In this document: positions 46,707-59,543 of the stretch, in pieces
How the letters are laid out: every line of letters begins with the position of its first letter
Numbering within the stretch: the first letter of the stretch is position 1
Assembly: GCF_001894865.1 (NCBI RefSeq)
Contig: NZ_BCXA01000026.1
Coordinates: 1-64,000, forward strand
Reading direction: 5' to 3'
Length of the DNA stretch: 64,000 nt
Source: Rhodococcus maanshanensis NBRC 100610
GTDB lineage: Bacteria; Actinomycetota; Actinomycetes; Mycobacteriales; Mycobacteriaceae
Notes under the pieces: generated by a model
Databases searched by the model: none
The model's input: only the letters and a program-made list of their open reading frames with translations
What the model was told of the DNA's origin: nothing
Made by a program: the position numbers and the translations under genes

Positions 46707-48260
46707 CTACACCATTCGGACCACGTACGGGGTCATGCCGTCCCAGCGCACCGGCGACACCTTGACGATGGAACCGGACTGCGGCGCCTCCAGCATCTCC
46801 CCATTGCCAAGGTACAGCGCAACGTGCTGGCTGGCGTTCGGTCCATAGAAGATCATGTCGCCGCGTCGCATCTCCGAGGACGGCACCTGCTCACCGGCGG
46901 TGTACTGGTAGCCGGTGTAGTGCGGCAGCGAGACGCCGATGCCTGCGAACGCGTAGATCATCAGGCCCGAGCAGTCGAAACCGACCTTGTTGAAGTCGCC
47001 GTAGCTGTCTGCCACGCCACCGTCGCGGATACCGAGGGTCGGCCCGTTCTCGTCCCCGCCACCCCACGCGTAGGTGATACCGAGCTGAGACATGCCGCGG
47101 TCGATCACGGTCTCGACGGCTGCGCTGCCGGTGACGGCCGGTTTGGGCTTGCTCGGCTTCGGCTTCGGCTTGACCGGCTTGGTGGTGACCGGCGGCGATT
47201 CTTCGGACGCCTCCGACTCCTCGGCCTCCGACTCCTCGGTGCCCGATTCGACCGCGCCCGACTCCTCGGTTCCGTAGTCGGTCGCCGCGTCGTCCTCGAT
47301 CTGTGTGTGCGGGCGCTGTCCCGTTGCGAGCTCGCGGGCCCGGTCCTTCGCCGCCTGGTTCGCGGCGACACGCGCCGCGGCCGCGGCGGCGACCTCCCGT
47401 GCAGCGGCAGCGGCGGCGGCGATCGCGGCCTGCTCGGCGGCGCGCTGGGTGTCCCAGTTGACGAACGCCTGCCGCTGGCTCTGCAGCCCGGAGACGTTCT
47501 CCCTTGCCGCCGCGAGCGCGGACTCCGCCGACGACCTCTGCGCCTCGATCGCGGCCTTCTTGCCGGACTGTTCCGCCAATGCGGACCTCGCGACCGAGAT
47601 GGCGTTCTCCGCGTCCGACTTCCGGGACTCGGCCGCGCTGGCCGCGGCGTCCGCCTGCTGCTTCGCCTCGCGGGTCGACGAATCCTTGTTCGCCTGTTCG
47701 GTTCTCACGCGTTGCAGCGCGTCCATCACCGAATTCTTGTTGGTGGCGAGGATCTTCATCACCTGGGCGCGGTCGAGCACGTCGCCGGGTCCCTGCGATC
47801 CAAGGAACGACGCGAACGACGCGATTCCGGTGCCCTGCTTGTATGTTCTGGCCGCGAACTCGTCGAACCTGGTCTGCGCCAACTCGATCTGGGCGCCTGC
47901 ATCCCGCAGTGCCTGCTGGCTGATTCCGACCGCACCAGCGGCCGCGGCGGCCGCATCACGGGACATCTGCAGGTCGACCAGCGCCTTGTTCACCTGCTCA
48001 CGCTTGATCGCGACCTCGTCGTCGAGCGCGCGCAGTTGCTGGTCGGCCGCGGCCACCTCGTTGATGAGGGCGCTGACCTGACCGACACGTTCCTCGACAC
48101 CCTGGCCGGCCTGTTGCAGCTCGGATTCGCTCGGATTCGGCGGCGGTGGCGGCACCGCGGCGGCCAGCCCGGGGGTTCCCGTGACCAACGAGGCCACGAT
48201 CGCCATTCCGATCAGCAGCTGTCCACTACGAGTCCTCGTGCGCGGTGCCCTTCGCCTCAC
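46707..48260 (-). CDS. ripA: Peptidoglycan endopeptidase RipA-like (NlpC/P60)
   Basis: 517 residues. Signal peptide at 1-35 ('LLIGMAIVASLVTGTPGLAAA'), a long Ala/Gln/Glu coiled coil (45-300), an acidic linker of Glu/Ser repeats (about 315-345), a Lys/Pro linker ('KPVKPKPKPSKPKP') and a C-terminal NlpC/P60 domain with 'KVGFDCSGLMIYAFAG' (Cys) and 'SQHVALYLG' (His). In mycobacteria RipA hydrolyses the D-Glu-mDAP bond at the septum; the coiled coil holds it inactive. GTG at 48260 with GAGGGAGAG upstream. Unlike M. tuberculosis, no RipB-type second copy follows before moxR. Confidence 0.93.
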   Translation of the reverse strand: MRRRAPRTRTRSGQLLIGMAIVASLVTGTPGLAAAVPPPPPNPSESELQQAGQGVEERVGQVSALINEVAAADQQLRALDDEVAIKREQVNKALVDLQMSRDAAAAAAGAVGISQQALRDAGAQIELAQTRFDEFAARTYKQGTGIASFASFLGSQGPGDVLDRAQVMKILATNKNSVMDALQRVRTEQANKDSSTREAKQQADAAASAAESRKSDAENAISVARSALAEQSGKKAAIEAQRSSAESALAAARENVSGLQSQRQAFVNWDTQRAAEQAAIAAAAAAAREVAAAAAARVAANQAAKDRARELATGQRPHTQIEDDAATDYGTEESGAVESGTEESEAEESEASEESPPVTTKPVKPKPKPSKPKPAVTGSAAVETVIDRGMSQLGITYAWGGGDENGPTLGIRDGGVADSYGDFNKVGFDCSGLMIYAFAGIGVSLPHYTGYQYTAGEQVPSSEMRRGDMIFYGPNASQHVALYLGNGEMLEAPQSGSIVKVSPVRWDGMTPYVVRMV

Positions 48261-48626
48261 AGGTCTCTCCCTCGGTTCTCCACCGAGCCAGACGGATCAG
48301 CGCTCAGCTCGGTCGTACCCGCACAGGGAAGACGCGCAAGCTTGGCAGCACTCGACGATCAGCAGAAATCGCCGAACTCACACCACTTCCGTGGCCATGC
48401 TGCTCAAAGCGACACTTCTTCCCCATAAGTGCCAAAAGTATCGTACGACACAATGCCCACTAGTGGAACTCTAGTCACAAGAAAAACACTGGTTTGCTCG
48501 CCCGCGAGACGCCGTGAGCTGCGGGTTTGCCGAATCGGTTGCGAAAGATATTCGCGGAGTTGGGATTTCTCTCCAATGGACGGATTGATCCCGCGGTGGC
48601 GCGTCGGGCCACCCGAATGAGCCGCC
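48261..48626. other. 366-bp stretch between the ripA start and the upstream membrane-protein gene
   Basis: No gene seen. This is the ripA leader. Near its ribosome binding site the minus strand can fold a 6-bp hairpin (ctcggt/accgag, 48271-48287), which could affect translation. A direct repeat-like cactag/ctagtg pair at about 48458-48475 lies upstream. I found no firm match to a known cis-RNA. Confidence 0.45.
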
Positions 48627-49154
48627 CTATCGAGCGTCGATCTTGCCGTCGACGGGGGCCGCGGAACGTCGCGAGCGCACCCAAAAGCCCACCGCGGCAA
48701 CGCCGCCGACCAGCACCACCAGAGCCGCCGTGATGAGCCCGTACGGCGGGTCCGGTTGCGTGATCGCACCGAGGAAGTTGTCGGCGGAGGCCACCGCGTT
48801 CCCGGTGTACGCCTTGTCCTGTGCGTCCTCGACGGTGACCCGACTGAGGGTGTCGCTGTAGGTGCCGACCCAGCTCGGGCTCAACACCAGGACGGTGCCG
48901 CCCTCCTGGTGACCCACCTCGGTCGCGATGTCGCGCAGCTGGGAATCCCGCGCCGGGTTCTCCGCGAGCGCCACGACGCTCAACTCGATCCCGTCGCGCT
49001 CGGCCCGGTCCACCACGCTCCTGAGCCCGTCCACATCGCTCGCGGGTGCCGACACCCCGTCGTCCCTGACGTCGACCAGGATCGCGTCGATGCCGATATC
49101 GGGGGGAACGTCAGCCAGGACCGGACGAAACGCAGAGGTGAGAGCAGCAGGCAT
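48627..49154 (-). CDS. Single-pass membrane protein (DUF6676/Rv1476-like)
   Basis: 175 residues, predicted topology: soluble N-terminal domain of about 130 residues ('DIGIDAILVDVRDDGVSAP', 'GTVLVLSPSWVGTYSDTLSRVTVEDAQDKAY') and a single C-terminal membrane helix ('YGLITAALVVLVGGVAAVGFWV') followed by a basic end. It occupies the place of Rv1476 between acn and ripA in mycobacteria. The fold resembles a TPM/phosphatase-like domain, but function is unknown. It diverges from acn. Confidence 0.8.
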   Translation of the reverse strand: MPAALTSAFRPVLADVPPDIGIDAILVDVRDDGVSAPASDVDGLRSVVDRAERDGIELSVVALAENPARDSQLRDIATEVGHQEGGTVLVLSPSWVGTYSDTLSRVTVEDAQDKAYTGNAVASADNFLGAITQPDPPYGLITAALVVLVGGVAAVGFWVRSRRSAAPVDGKIDAR

Positions 49155-52298
<3,144 letters not shown>

Positions 52299-52305
52299 GC
52301 GCAAC

Positions 52306-52337
52306 GCGGCTGCGTGAGCCTTCGGCCACGCAGCCGC
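52306..52337 (+). terminator. Terminator after acn
   Basis: gcggctgcgtg (52306-52316) pairs with cacgcagccgc (52327-52337), with an extra gcc/ggc pair inside and a ttc loop. It starts 7 bp after the acn stop. There is no T-run, common for actinobacterial terminators. Confidence 0.8.
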
Positions 52338-52342
52338 CTCGC

Positions 52343-52483
52343 GCGTGTGCGCGTTTTCGGCCTTTCGCGAGATGGGTCACCAAATGCACAAAGCGCGCAC
52401 GACCACTGTCGAACGGACATTGCGGACCGGGAACTGTGGTCGTGCGCGCTTTGTGCCCATCTGGGCCGAAAACGCGCACACGC
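52343..52483. repeat. Two-armed 141-bp inverted repeat between acn and acnR
   Basis: Outer arms: 52343-52362 (gcgtgtgcgcgttttcggcc) is perfectly complementary to 52464-52483. Inner arms: 52386-52406 is perfectly complementary over 21 bp to 52436-52456. A 7-bp agatggg/cccatct pair bridges the two. The whole can form a very long hairpin with internal loops, ending 22 bp before the acnR start and just upstream of its ribosome binding site. Confidence 0.9.
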
Positions 52484-52505
52484 AACCGACGAAGGAGGTT
52501 TGCCT

Positions 52506-53072
52506 GTGCCTAAGGTCAGTGAAGACCACCTCGCGGCGCGGCGGAGCGAGATCCTCGACGGCGCTCGCCGGTGCTTCGCGGAGTACGGCTACGACGGTGC
52601 CACCGTGCGCCGCCTCGAGGAGACCACCGGTCTCTCACGGGGAGCGATTTTCCACCACTTCAAGGACAAGGACGGCCTGTTCCTCGCGCTCGCGCACGAG
52701 GACGCCATGCGGATGGCCGACGTCGCCGCGAACCAGGGCCTGGTCCAGGTCATGCGGGACATGCTGGCACAGCCCGACCAGTTCAACTGGCTCGGCACCC
52801 GGCTCGAGATCGCACGCAGGCTCCGAACCGACCCCGAGTTCGCCCGGGCCTGGTCGCAGCGCAGTGCGGAACTGACCGAGGCGACGATCAACCGGCTCGA
52901 ACGACAGAAGTCCGCGGGCCGGCTGCGCGACGACCTCCCGACCGAGGTGCTGGTCGGCTATCTGGATCTGGTCCTCGACGGGCTCATCGCCCGGATCGCG
53001 TCTGGCCACGCGGGCGAGAACCTGTCCGCCGTGCTCGACCTGGTCGAGGAATCGGTCCGCCGCAGAGACTGA
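52506..53072 (+). CDS. acnR: TetR-family regulator AcnR
   Basis: 188 residues from GTG 52506, with AAGGAGG 7 bp upstream. The TetR HTH is clear: 'RRSEILDGARRCFAEYGYDGATVRRLEETTGLSRGAIFHHFKDKDGLFLAL'. The C-terminal ligand-binding part has 'WLGTRLEIARRLRTDPEFARAW' and 'GYLDLVLDGLIARIASG', as in AcnR of Corynebacterium, which binds citrate with Mg2+ as inducer. The matching operator lies before acn. The large inverted repeat precedes the gene, so acnR may have its own control. Confidence 0.94.
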   Translation: MPKVSEDHLAARRSEILDGARRCFAEYGYDGATVRRLEETTGLSRGAIFHHFKDKDGLFLALAHEDAMRMADVAANQGLVQVMRDMLAQPDQFNWLGTRLEIARRLRTDPEFARAWSQRSAELTEATINRLERQKSAGRLRDDLPTEVLVGYLDLVLDGLIARIASGHAGENLSAVLDLVEESVRRRD

Positions 53073-53093
53073 GGCGACCGACGTCCGCGGTGA

Positions 53094-53318
53094 CTAGTGC
53101 GAGAGGCGGCCGCGGCGGTTCGCGCCGCCGCGGCCCCGCAGCGTCACCCCGGCCTCGGTGAGCAGAGCCCGGATGAATCCGTACGAGCGACCGGTGGCGT
53201 CCGCGAGAGTTCGGATGCTGGTGCCCGACTGATAGCGCTCGCGCAGCTCGGTCTGCAGGGCCTCCCGCGCACCCCCAGACACCCGGGCGCCCTTGGGTAG
53301 TCGCGTGAGCTCGGCCAT
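53094..53318 (-). CDS. Small helix-turn-helix DNA-binding protein, 74 aa
   Basis: ATG at 53318. An HTH is visible: 'RERYQSGTSIRTLADATGRSYGFIRALLTEAGVTLRGRGG', with a basic Arg/Gly tail. Similar small proteins sit beside the ABC-F gene in mycobacteria. Function unknown; the size and charge suggest a regulator or nucleoid-associated factor. It converges with acnR. Confidence 0.78.
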   Translation of the reverse strand: MAELTRLPKGARVSGGAREALQTELRERYQSGTSIRTLADATGRSYGFIRALLTEAGVTLRGRGGANRRGRLSH

Positions 53319-53433
53319 GGCTGACCTCCGTACAGGAGTGCGCACGAATCCCTCGCGCGCGGCGCGTGCCGTCATTCGGCGGATTTGAGCGAACACTCTC
53401 AGGCTAGCCACCCGCGCCGCGCCGCGGCAACGA

Positions 53434-55065
<1,632 letters not shown>

Positions 55066-55204
55066 CAAGAACTCCTCAACGGAAACGGAAACTTTGCGTG
55101 GCCGGGCAAACGCCGACGGCACACGAGACACAAGAACGATCCACTTTACCGTGACATTCCCGGCGGGAGTTGCACGGCGTTGTGATTCGGCTAACGTTCC
55201 GCAG

Positions 55205-55975
55205 ATGACTCTCACGAGGGATCTGCAGGGAAAAACGGCGCTGGTCACGGGCGCGAGCCGCGGCATCGGCCGGGCCATCGCGGCCGAGTTCCTCGCGCGC
55301 GGCGCCGCGGTCGCCATCACCGCCCGCAAGCCGGAACCGCTTGAGACTGCCGCGCAGGAGCTGCGGGCGGCCGTCGCGGGCGGCGTGGTGCTGCCCATCG
55401 CGGGCAATGCGGGCGACGCCGATGCGCGCGCGGAGGCGGTCACGCGGACCGTGGCCGAGCTCGGGTCGCTCGACATCCTGGTCAACAACACCGGCATCAA
55501 CCCGGTCTTCGGGTCGCTGATGGACGCCGATCTGAACGCGGTGAAGAAGATCTTCGACGTGAACGTGGTCGCCGCGCTCGGCTACATCCAGCAGGCGTAC
55601 CACGCCTGGATGGGCGAACACGGCGGCGCCGTCGTCAACCTCGCGAGCGTCGGCGGACTCCGGTCGACGGGGGTGATCGCCGCGTACGGCGCCTCGAAGG
55701 CGGCGCTGATCCGCCTGACCGAGGAACTGGCCTGGCAGCTCGGGCCGAAGATCCGGGTCAACGCTGTCGCCCCCGGCATCGTGAAGACCCAGTTCGCGGC
55801 CGCCCTCGTCGCGGCGGGCGAGGATCAGGCCGCGGCCGGCTACCCGATGAAGCGACTCGGGTCGCCCGAGGACGTCGCGAGCCTGGTCGGGTTCCTGGTC
55901 TCGGACGCCGCCTCGTGGATCACCGGCGAGACGGTCCGGGTGGACGGCGGACTGCTCTCGACGGGTTCGATGTAG
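55205..55975 (+). CDS. SDR family oxidoreductase
   Basis: 256 residues, classical SDR: 'LQGKTALVTGASRGIGRAIAAEFLARG' (TGxxxGxG), 'LDILVNNTGINPV' and catalytic Ser-Tyr-Lys in 'NLASVGGLRSTGVIAAYGASKAALIRL'. The C-terminal 'ITGETVRVDGGLLSTG' is the usual end. The resemblance to acyl-CoA or 3-oxoacyl-ACP reductases of unknown substrate is general. It diverges from the ABC-F gene and is followed 16 bp later by the VOC gene. Confidence 0.92.
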   Translation: MTLTRDLQGKTALVTGASRGIGRAIAAEFLARGAAVAITARKPEPLETAAQELRAAVAGGVVLPIAGNAGDADARAEAVTRTVAELGSLDILVNNTGINPVFGSLMDADLNAVKKIFDVNVVAALGYIQQAYHAWMGEHGGAVVNLASVGGLRSTGVIAAYGASKAALIRLTEELAWQLGPKIRVNAVAPGIVKTQFAAALVAAGEDQAAAGYPMKRLGSPEDVASLVGFLVSDAASWITGETVRVDGGLLSTGSM

Positions 55976-55991
55976 CCATGAAGGAGGCGCT

Positions 55992-56339
55992 GTGACCATT
56001 CGCCGTGTCGTGCCGGACATCCGGTGCGACGATCTGGACGGGAGCCGCCGGTTCTACGGCCTCCTCGGTTTCGTGGAGGTCATGAACCTGGGCTGGGTGA
56101 CCACGCTGGCGTCGCCGTCGAACCCGACGGCCCAGCTGACGCTGATGGGCGAGGACGCCACCGCGGCCGTCCATCCCGACATGAGCATCGAGGTGGACGA
56201 CGTGGACGCGGTGTACGCGACCGTCGTCGCGGCGGGCGCGGAGATCGTGCATCCGCTGCAGGACGAGGAGTGGGGCGTGCGCCGGTTCTTCGTCCGCGAC
56301 CCCAACGGCCAGGTCGTCAACGTCGTTGGTCACCTGTGA
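55992..56339 (+). CDS. VOC family protein, 115 aa
   Basis: A single VOC unit pair: 'VVPDIRCDDLDGSRRFYGLLGFVEVMNLGWVTTLAS' and 'EVDDVDAVYATVVAAGAEIVHPLQDEEWGVRRFFVRDPNGQVVNVVGH'. GTG start with GAAGGAGG upstream. Probably a metal-binding dioxygenase or lyase fold protein; ligands are only partly typical. Likely co-transcribed with the SDR gene. Confidence 0.88.
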   Translation: MTIRRVVPDIRCDDLDGSRRFYGLLGFVEVMNLGWVTTLASPSNPTAQLTLMGEDATAAVHPDMSIEVDDVDAVYATVVAAGAEIVHPLQDEEWGVRRFFVRDPNGQVVNVVGHL

Positions 56340-56343
56340 TCCG

Positions 56344-57507
56344 ATGACCTCCCGCGAACCGGTGGCCGATCTCGCGGTGGTCGGGCTGGGGCCCGCCGGG
56401 CGGGCGCTGGCCCATCGGGCCGCCGCCGCCGGGCTCGACGTGGTTGCGGTCGATCCGCACCCCGACCGCCGCTGGACGCCGACCTATGCGGCCTGGTGCG
56501 ACGAGCTGCCGGGCTGGCTCGACGGGCCCGCGGTGGTCGCGGCTCGGGTCGAGCGCCCCCGGGTGTGGACGACCCGCGAGCAGGTGCTGCCCCGGCCGTA
56601 CTGCGTGCTCGACAACGACGCCTTGCTGGCCGCCCTCGACCTCGGCTCCGCCCGGGTGCTCGCCGGTTCCGCCGCCGAGGTCGAACCGGGCCGGGTGATC
56701 CTCCGGGACGGCAACCGGCTGTGCGCCCGACAGGTGATCGACGCGCGCGGCGCCAAGCCCGCACCGGTGCTGGCCGAACAGACCGCCTACGGCGTCGTCG
56801 TGTCAGGGGAAGCCGCGAGCCCGGTCCTCGGGGACGGCGAGGCGTGGTTCATGGACTGGCGCGCGGACAACGGCGCACCGCCGGACGAGACCCCGTCGTT
56901 CCTCTACGCGGTCCCCCTCGGCCGCGACCGGGTCCTGCTGGAGGAGACCTGCCTGGTGGGCAGGCCGGGGCTGTCTCAGGAGGTCTTGCGCACGCGACTG
57001 GAGGCCAGGCTGCGCTCACGGGGTGTGCCGGTGGCCGCCCATGCGGAACGCGAAAGGGTGCGGTTCCCGGTGCAGGTTCCGCGCGCGGCGGCCGCGACGG
57101 CCACCTTCGGCGCGCGCGCCGGGATCATGCACCCCGGCACCGGATACAGCGTCGCCGCCTCGCTGTCCGCCGTCGACGGTGTGGTCGGTGCGATCGTCGC
57201 AGGCAACGACCCGCGGGCCGCGCTGTGGCCCAGGGCCGCCCTGGCGGTCCGCGCTCTACGGGAGGTCGGGTTGCGCGCGCTGCTCCGGCTGCCGCCCCAG
57301 CTCACCGCGGAGTTCTTCGAGGCGTTCTTCGACCTGCCCACCGTCCGCCAACGGGCCTATCTCTCGGAGCGCGCCGACCCGGCGGCGGTGAGCCTGGCGA
57401 TGGCCGCGGTGTTCCGACGTGCCCCGAACCCGGTCCGGCGCACGCTGGCGAGAGCGGTCCTGCCGACCGTCAGCCCCACGCACGGATCTCTGCCACGACC
57501 TCGGTGA
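56344..57507 (+). CDS. Lycopene cyclase family protein (CrtL type)
   Basis: 387 residues from ATG 56344. The N-terminal FAD/NAD site is 'DLAVVGLGPAGRALAHRAAAAGLDVVAVDPHP', then 'WTPTYAAWCDELPGWL' (the W..E-type motif of lycopene cyclases), 'PYCVLDND', 'VIDARGAKPA', 'FMDWRADNGAPPDETPSFLYAVPLG' and 'GIMHPGTGYSVAASL'. It should convert linear lycopene to cyclic carotenoid. No other carotenoid gene is in the window. It overlaps the convergent membrane gene by 38 bp. Confidence 0.9.
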   Translation: MTSREPVADLAVVGLGPAGRALAHRAAAAGLDVVAVDPHPDRRWTPTYAAWCDELPGWLDGPAVVAARVERPRVWTTREQVLPRPYCVLDNDALLAALDLGSARVLAGSAAEVEPGRVILRDGNRLCARQVIDARGAKPAPVLAEQTAYGVVVSGEAASPVLGDGEAWFMDWRADNGAPPDETPSFLYAVPLGRDRVLLEETCLVGRPGLSQEVLRTRLEARLRSRGVPVAAHAERERVRFPVQVPRAAAATATFGARAGIMHPGTGYSVAASLSAVDGVVGAIVAGNDPRAALWPRAALAVRALREVGLRALLRLPPQLTAEFFEAFFDLPTVRQRAYLSERADPAAVSLAMAAVFRRAPNPVRRTLARAVLPTVSPTHGSLPRPR

Positions 57508-58279
57508 CAGCGCCTGGGACACCGTCGATCGCCCAGATCGCCAGCCCCACCGCGACGAGGGTCAGCAACGGACCGAGCACCACCCGTTCGACCGTGCCGC
57601 CTGCCCGGATCGAGAGCATCGACGGCAGGCGCAGTTCCCACCATCGCCTGCGCCCCCACGGCAGTAGCGGCGCCAGGAACGGGACGCCCTCCTTGGTGAT
57701 CGCATCGCCGAGACAGTGCACCGCACATCCGAGCCCCACCGCGACACCGAGCGCCCTGGAACCCACCTCGTCCGGGTACCAGGTCCACGTGAATGCCGAG
57801 AGGGCCGCGGCGACGACGGTGACCGCGATCCAGCCGTTGCGCGCGGCCCAGCTCCCGGCCAGGCCACGCAGCGCCAGGCCGAGCGTGACGAACAGGGTGC
57901 CGATGATCGCCGGGCGCCCGAACTCGATCACGAGCGCCGAGATCCCCGCGCTCAACGCGATCGCGAACAACGCTGTGTGCGTGAGTGTCCGGTGCCCGCC
58001 GCGGCGCTTGGGGTCCCGCCGTCCGCGGGTGAGCCGGTAGTACCACAGCGAGACCTCGTCCACGCCGCGGGCGACCAGCTGACTGACCGGCCCGAAGGAC
58101 CTCGCGACCGTGGACTGCGCCGTGTCGAGGTCGGGCAGGAGTGCCGCCCCCGCGCACACCCCGGCAAAGGTGAACACCTCGGCCGTCGAGGTCGGACCGC
58201 CCCATTCGGGTGGAAGAACCTGCGCGGCAAGAAGACCCGCGACCGCGCCGGAAACAGCATGGGTAGCACCCATCACCAT
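57470..58279 (-). CDS. YdjM-type membrane-bound metal-dependent hydrolase
   Basis: 269 residues with about six helices. Metal-binding motifs are spread as in the family: 'MGATHAVSGAVAG' (His), 'GAALLPDLDTAQSTVARSFGP' (Asp) and 'GGHRTLTHTALFAIAL' (His cluster), then 'CAVHCLGDAITKEGVPFLAPLLPW'. E. coli YdjM is a LexA-controlled membrane hydrolase; the substrate is unknown. Confidence 0.88.
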   Translation of the reverse strand: MVMGATHAVSGAVAGLLAAQVLPPEWGGPTSTAEVFTFAGVCAGAALLPDLDTAQSTVARSFGPVSQLVARGVDEVSLWYYRLTRGRRDPKRRGGHRTLTHTALFAIALSAGISALVIEFGRPAIIGTLFVTLGLALRGLAGSWAARNGWIAVTVVAAALSAFTWTWYPDEVGSRALGVAVGLGCAVHCLGDAITKEGVPFLAPLLPWGRRRWWELRLPSMLSIRAGGTVERVVLGPLLTLVAVGLAIWAIDGVPGAVTEVVAEIRAWG

Positions 58280-58425
58280 GTGAGAGAAAGCCTTTCGGAG
58301 GAACCGTCGAGCAGTGCCCGATCGGAGCCGCCCACACAAAACTAGCAAGCCACTCCGACACGCCACCCGGACAGCCGTCCGCGCACACCGACCCCGAGGG
58401 CGGGATCGGTGTGCGGCAGTGACCG

Positions 58426-59433
58426 TTACGAGCCGGTCGGGACCCAACTCGGCAGGGCCGCGCCGGTCGACCCTCCCGCGACCGGCGGCGGCACCGGCGC
58501 GTCCTTCGCCAACGCGGTGCCGTCCAGGTTCGCCGGCCTCGGCACGCCCAGAATCTCGAGCACGGTCGGCGCGATGTCGGCCATCGTGTAGCCGTTGTCG
58601 ATGCCACCGGCCCGGTATCCCCCGCCGCGCACGATCACGAAGGTCGAGGCCTCCGCAGGGGTCTGACCGCCGTGCCCGCCGAGCGGCCGGTGACCGTGGT
58701 CGGCGGTGACCAGCACGGTCCACCGCTCACCGGTGTTTCGCTGACGCTCGTCCACCGCCGCGACGATCCTGCCCACCTCGAGATCGACGGCTTCGATCGC
58801 CAGGTTGTACGCCGGACCGAGGGTGCCGGTCGCGTGTCCGGCCCCGTCCACCTGGTCCAACTGGGTGAAGACGAAATCGGGCCCGTTTCCGGCGATCTCG
58901 TTCGCCACCGCCGTCGCTGTCGCGGTATCGGTCGCGCCTTCGCTGCCCGCATCCGGGGTGGTGGTCACGACATCGGCCGTCGGTGAGCCGCTGCCTGCGA
59001 TGGTGGCGATCCCACCCCAGGTCGAGATGGCCTCGGTGCGCAGAGCCGGGTCGGCCCGCTCGATCTGGGTGAACGCCGTGGGGTACTGGTCGAATCGGGC
59101 ACCGTTGAAGGAGTTGTCCTGGACGCCGTGCTTGGTGTTCCAGACGCCGGTCAGCATCGTGGACCAGGACGGCCCGGAGATGGTGGGGTGACCCAGGATC
59201 GAGGAGGACCCGGTGGTGCCCTCCGCCATCAGCCGGTGCAGATTCGGGGTGTTCGCCGTCTTGATGTGGTCGAGCATCGTTCCGTCGAGTCCGATGACGA
59301 CGACCTTCGCGGGATCGTTCGACTCCGGGGTGGTCGGAGACGCTGCGGCGGTTGCCGTTCCGGCGGAGACGGCGCCGGCAATCGCGATGGACAGTGCGGT
59401 CAGGGTGCGGGTGCGCTTCGTGGTCACGCCCAC
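58426..59433 (-). CDS. Secreted alkaline-phosphatase-superfamily phosphodiesterase
   Basis: 335 residues. A Sec signal peptide ('LTALSIAIAGAVSAGTATAAASP') is followed by the alkaline phosphatase core: 'KVVVIGLDGTMLDHIKTANTPNLHRLMAEGTTG' (Asp and nucleophile Thr region), 'ISGPSWSTMLTGVWNTKHGV', 'FTQLDQVDGAGHATG' and 'VTADHGHRPLGGHGG' (metal His/Asp). It resembles type I phosphodiesterase/nucleotide pyrophosphatases. The promoter has a DasR-like palindrome. Confidence 0.9.
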   Translation of the reverse strand: MGVTTKRTRTLTALSIAIAGAVSAGTATAAASPTTPESNDPAKVVVIGLDGTMLDHIKTANTPNLHRLMAEGTTGSSSILGHPTISGPSWSTMLTGVWNTKHGVQDNSFNGARFDQYPTAFTQIERADPALRTEAISTWGGIATIAGSGSPTADVVTTTPDAGSEGATDTATATAVANEIAGNGPDFVFTQLDQVDGAGHATGTLGPAYNLAIEAVDLEVGRIVAAVDERQRNTGERWTVLVTADHGHRPLGGHGGQTPAEASTFVIVRGGGYRAGGIDNGYTMADIAPTVLEILGVPRPANLDGTALAKDAPVPPPVAGGSTGAALPSWVPTGS

Positions 59434-59444
59434 GAGCCTGCAAT

Positions 59445-59519
59445 AGGACTAGACCAATCGCGCGCCGAGGCGACAGGGGCTCCCCACTGTTCACCACACG
59501 TTCAATATGGTCTAGACCA
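59445..59519. promoter_or_regulatory. DasR/NagR-type (GntR) operator in the phosphodiesterase promoter
   Basis: tggtctagacca at 59508-59519 is a perfect palindrome equal to the core of the DasR-responsive element (TGGTCTAGACCA). A degenerate second site (aggactagaccaat) lies at 59445-59458. Both lie between the phosphodiesterase start and the ligD 3' end. Confidence 0.7.
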
Positions 59520-59543
59520 ATTGCCGCATCCGTTCAACCGCGC

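Noticed and set aside
48261-48480. ydaO-type c-di-AMP riboswitch before ripA
   Set aside because: Cell-wall hydrolase genes in Actinobacteria sometimes carry it, and the leader is long enough, but I could not match the conserved core reliably by eye. A covariance-model search would decide.
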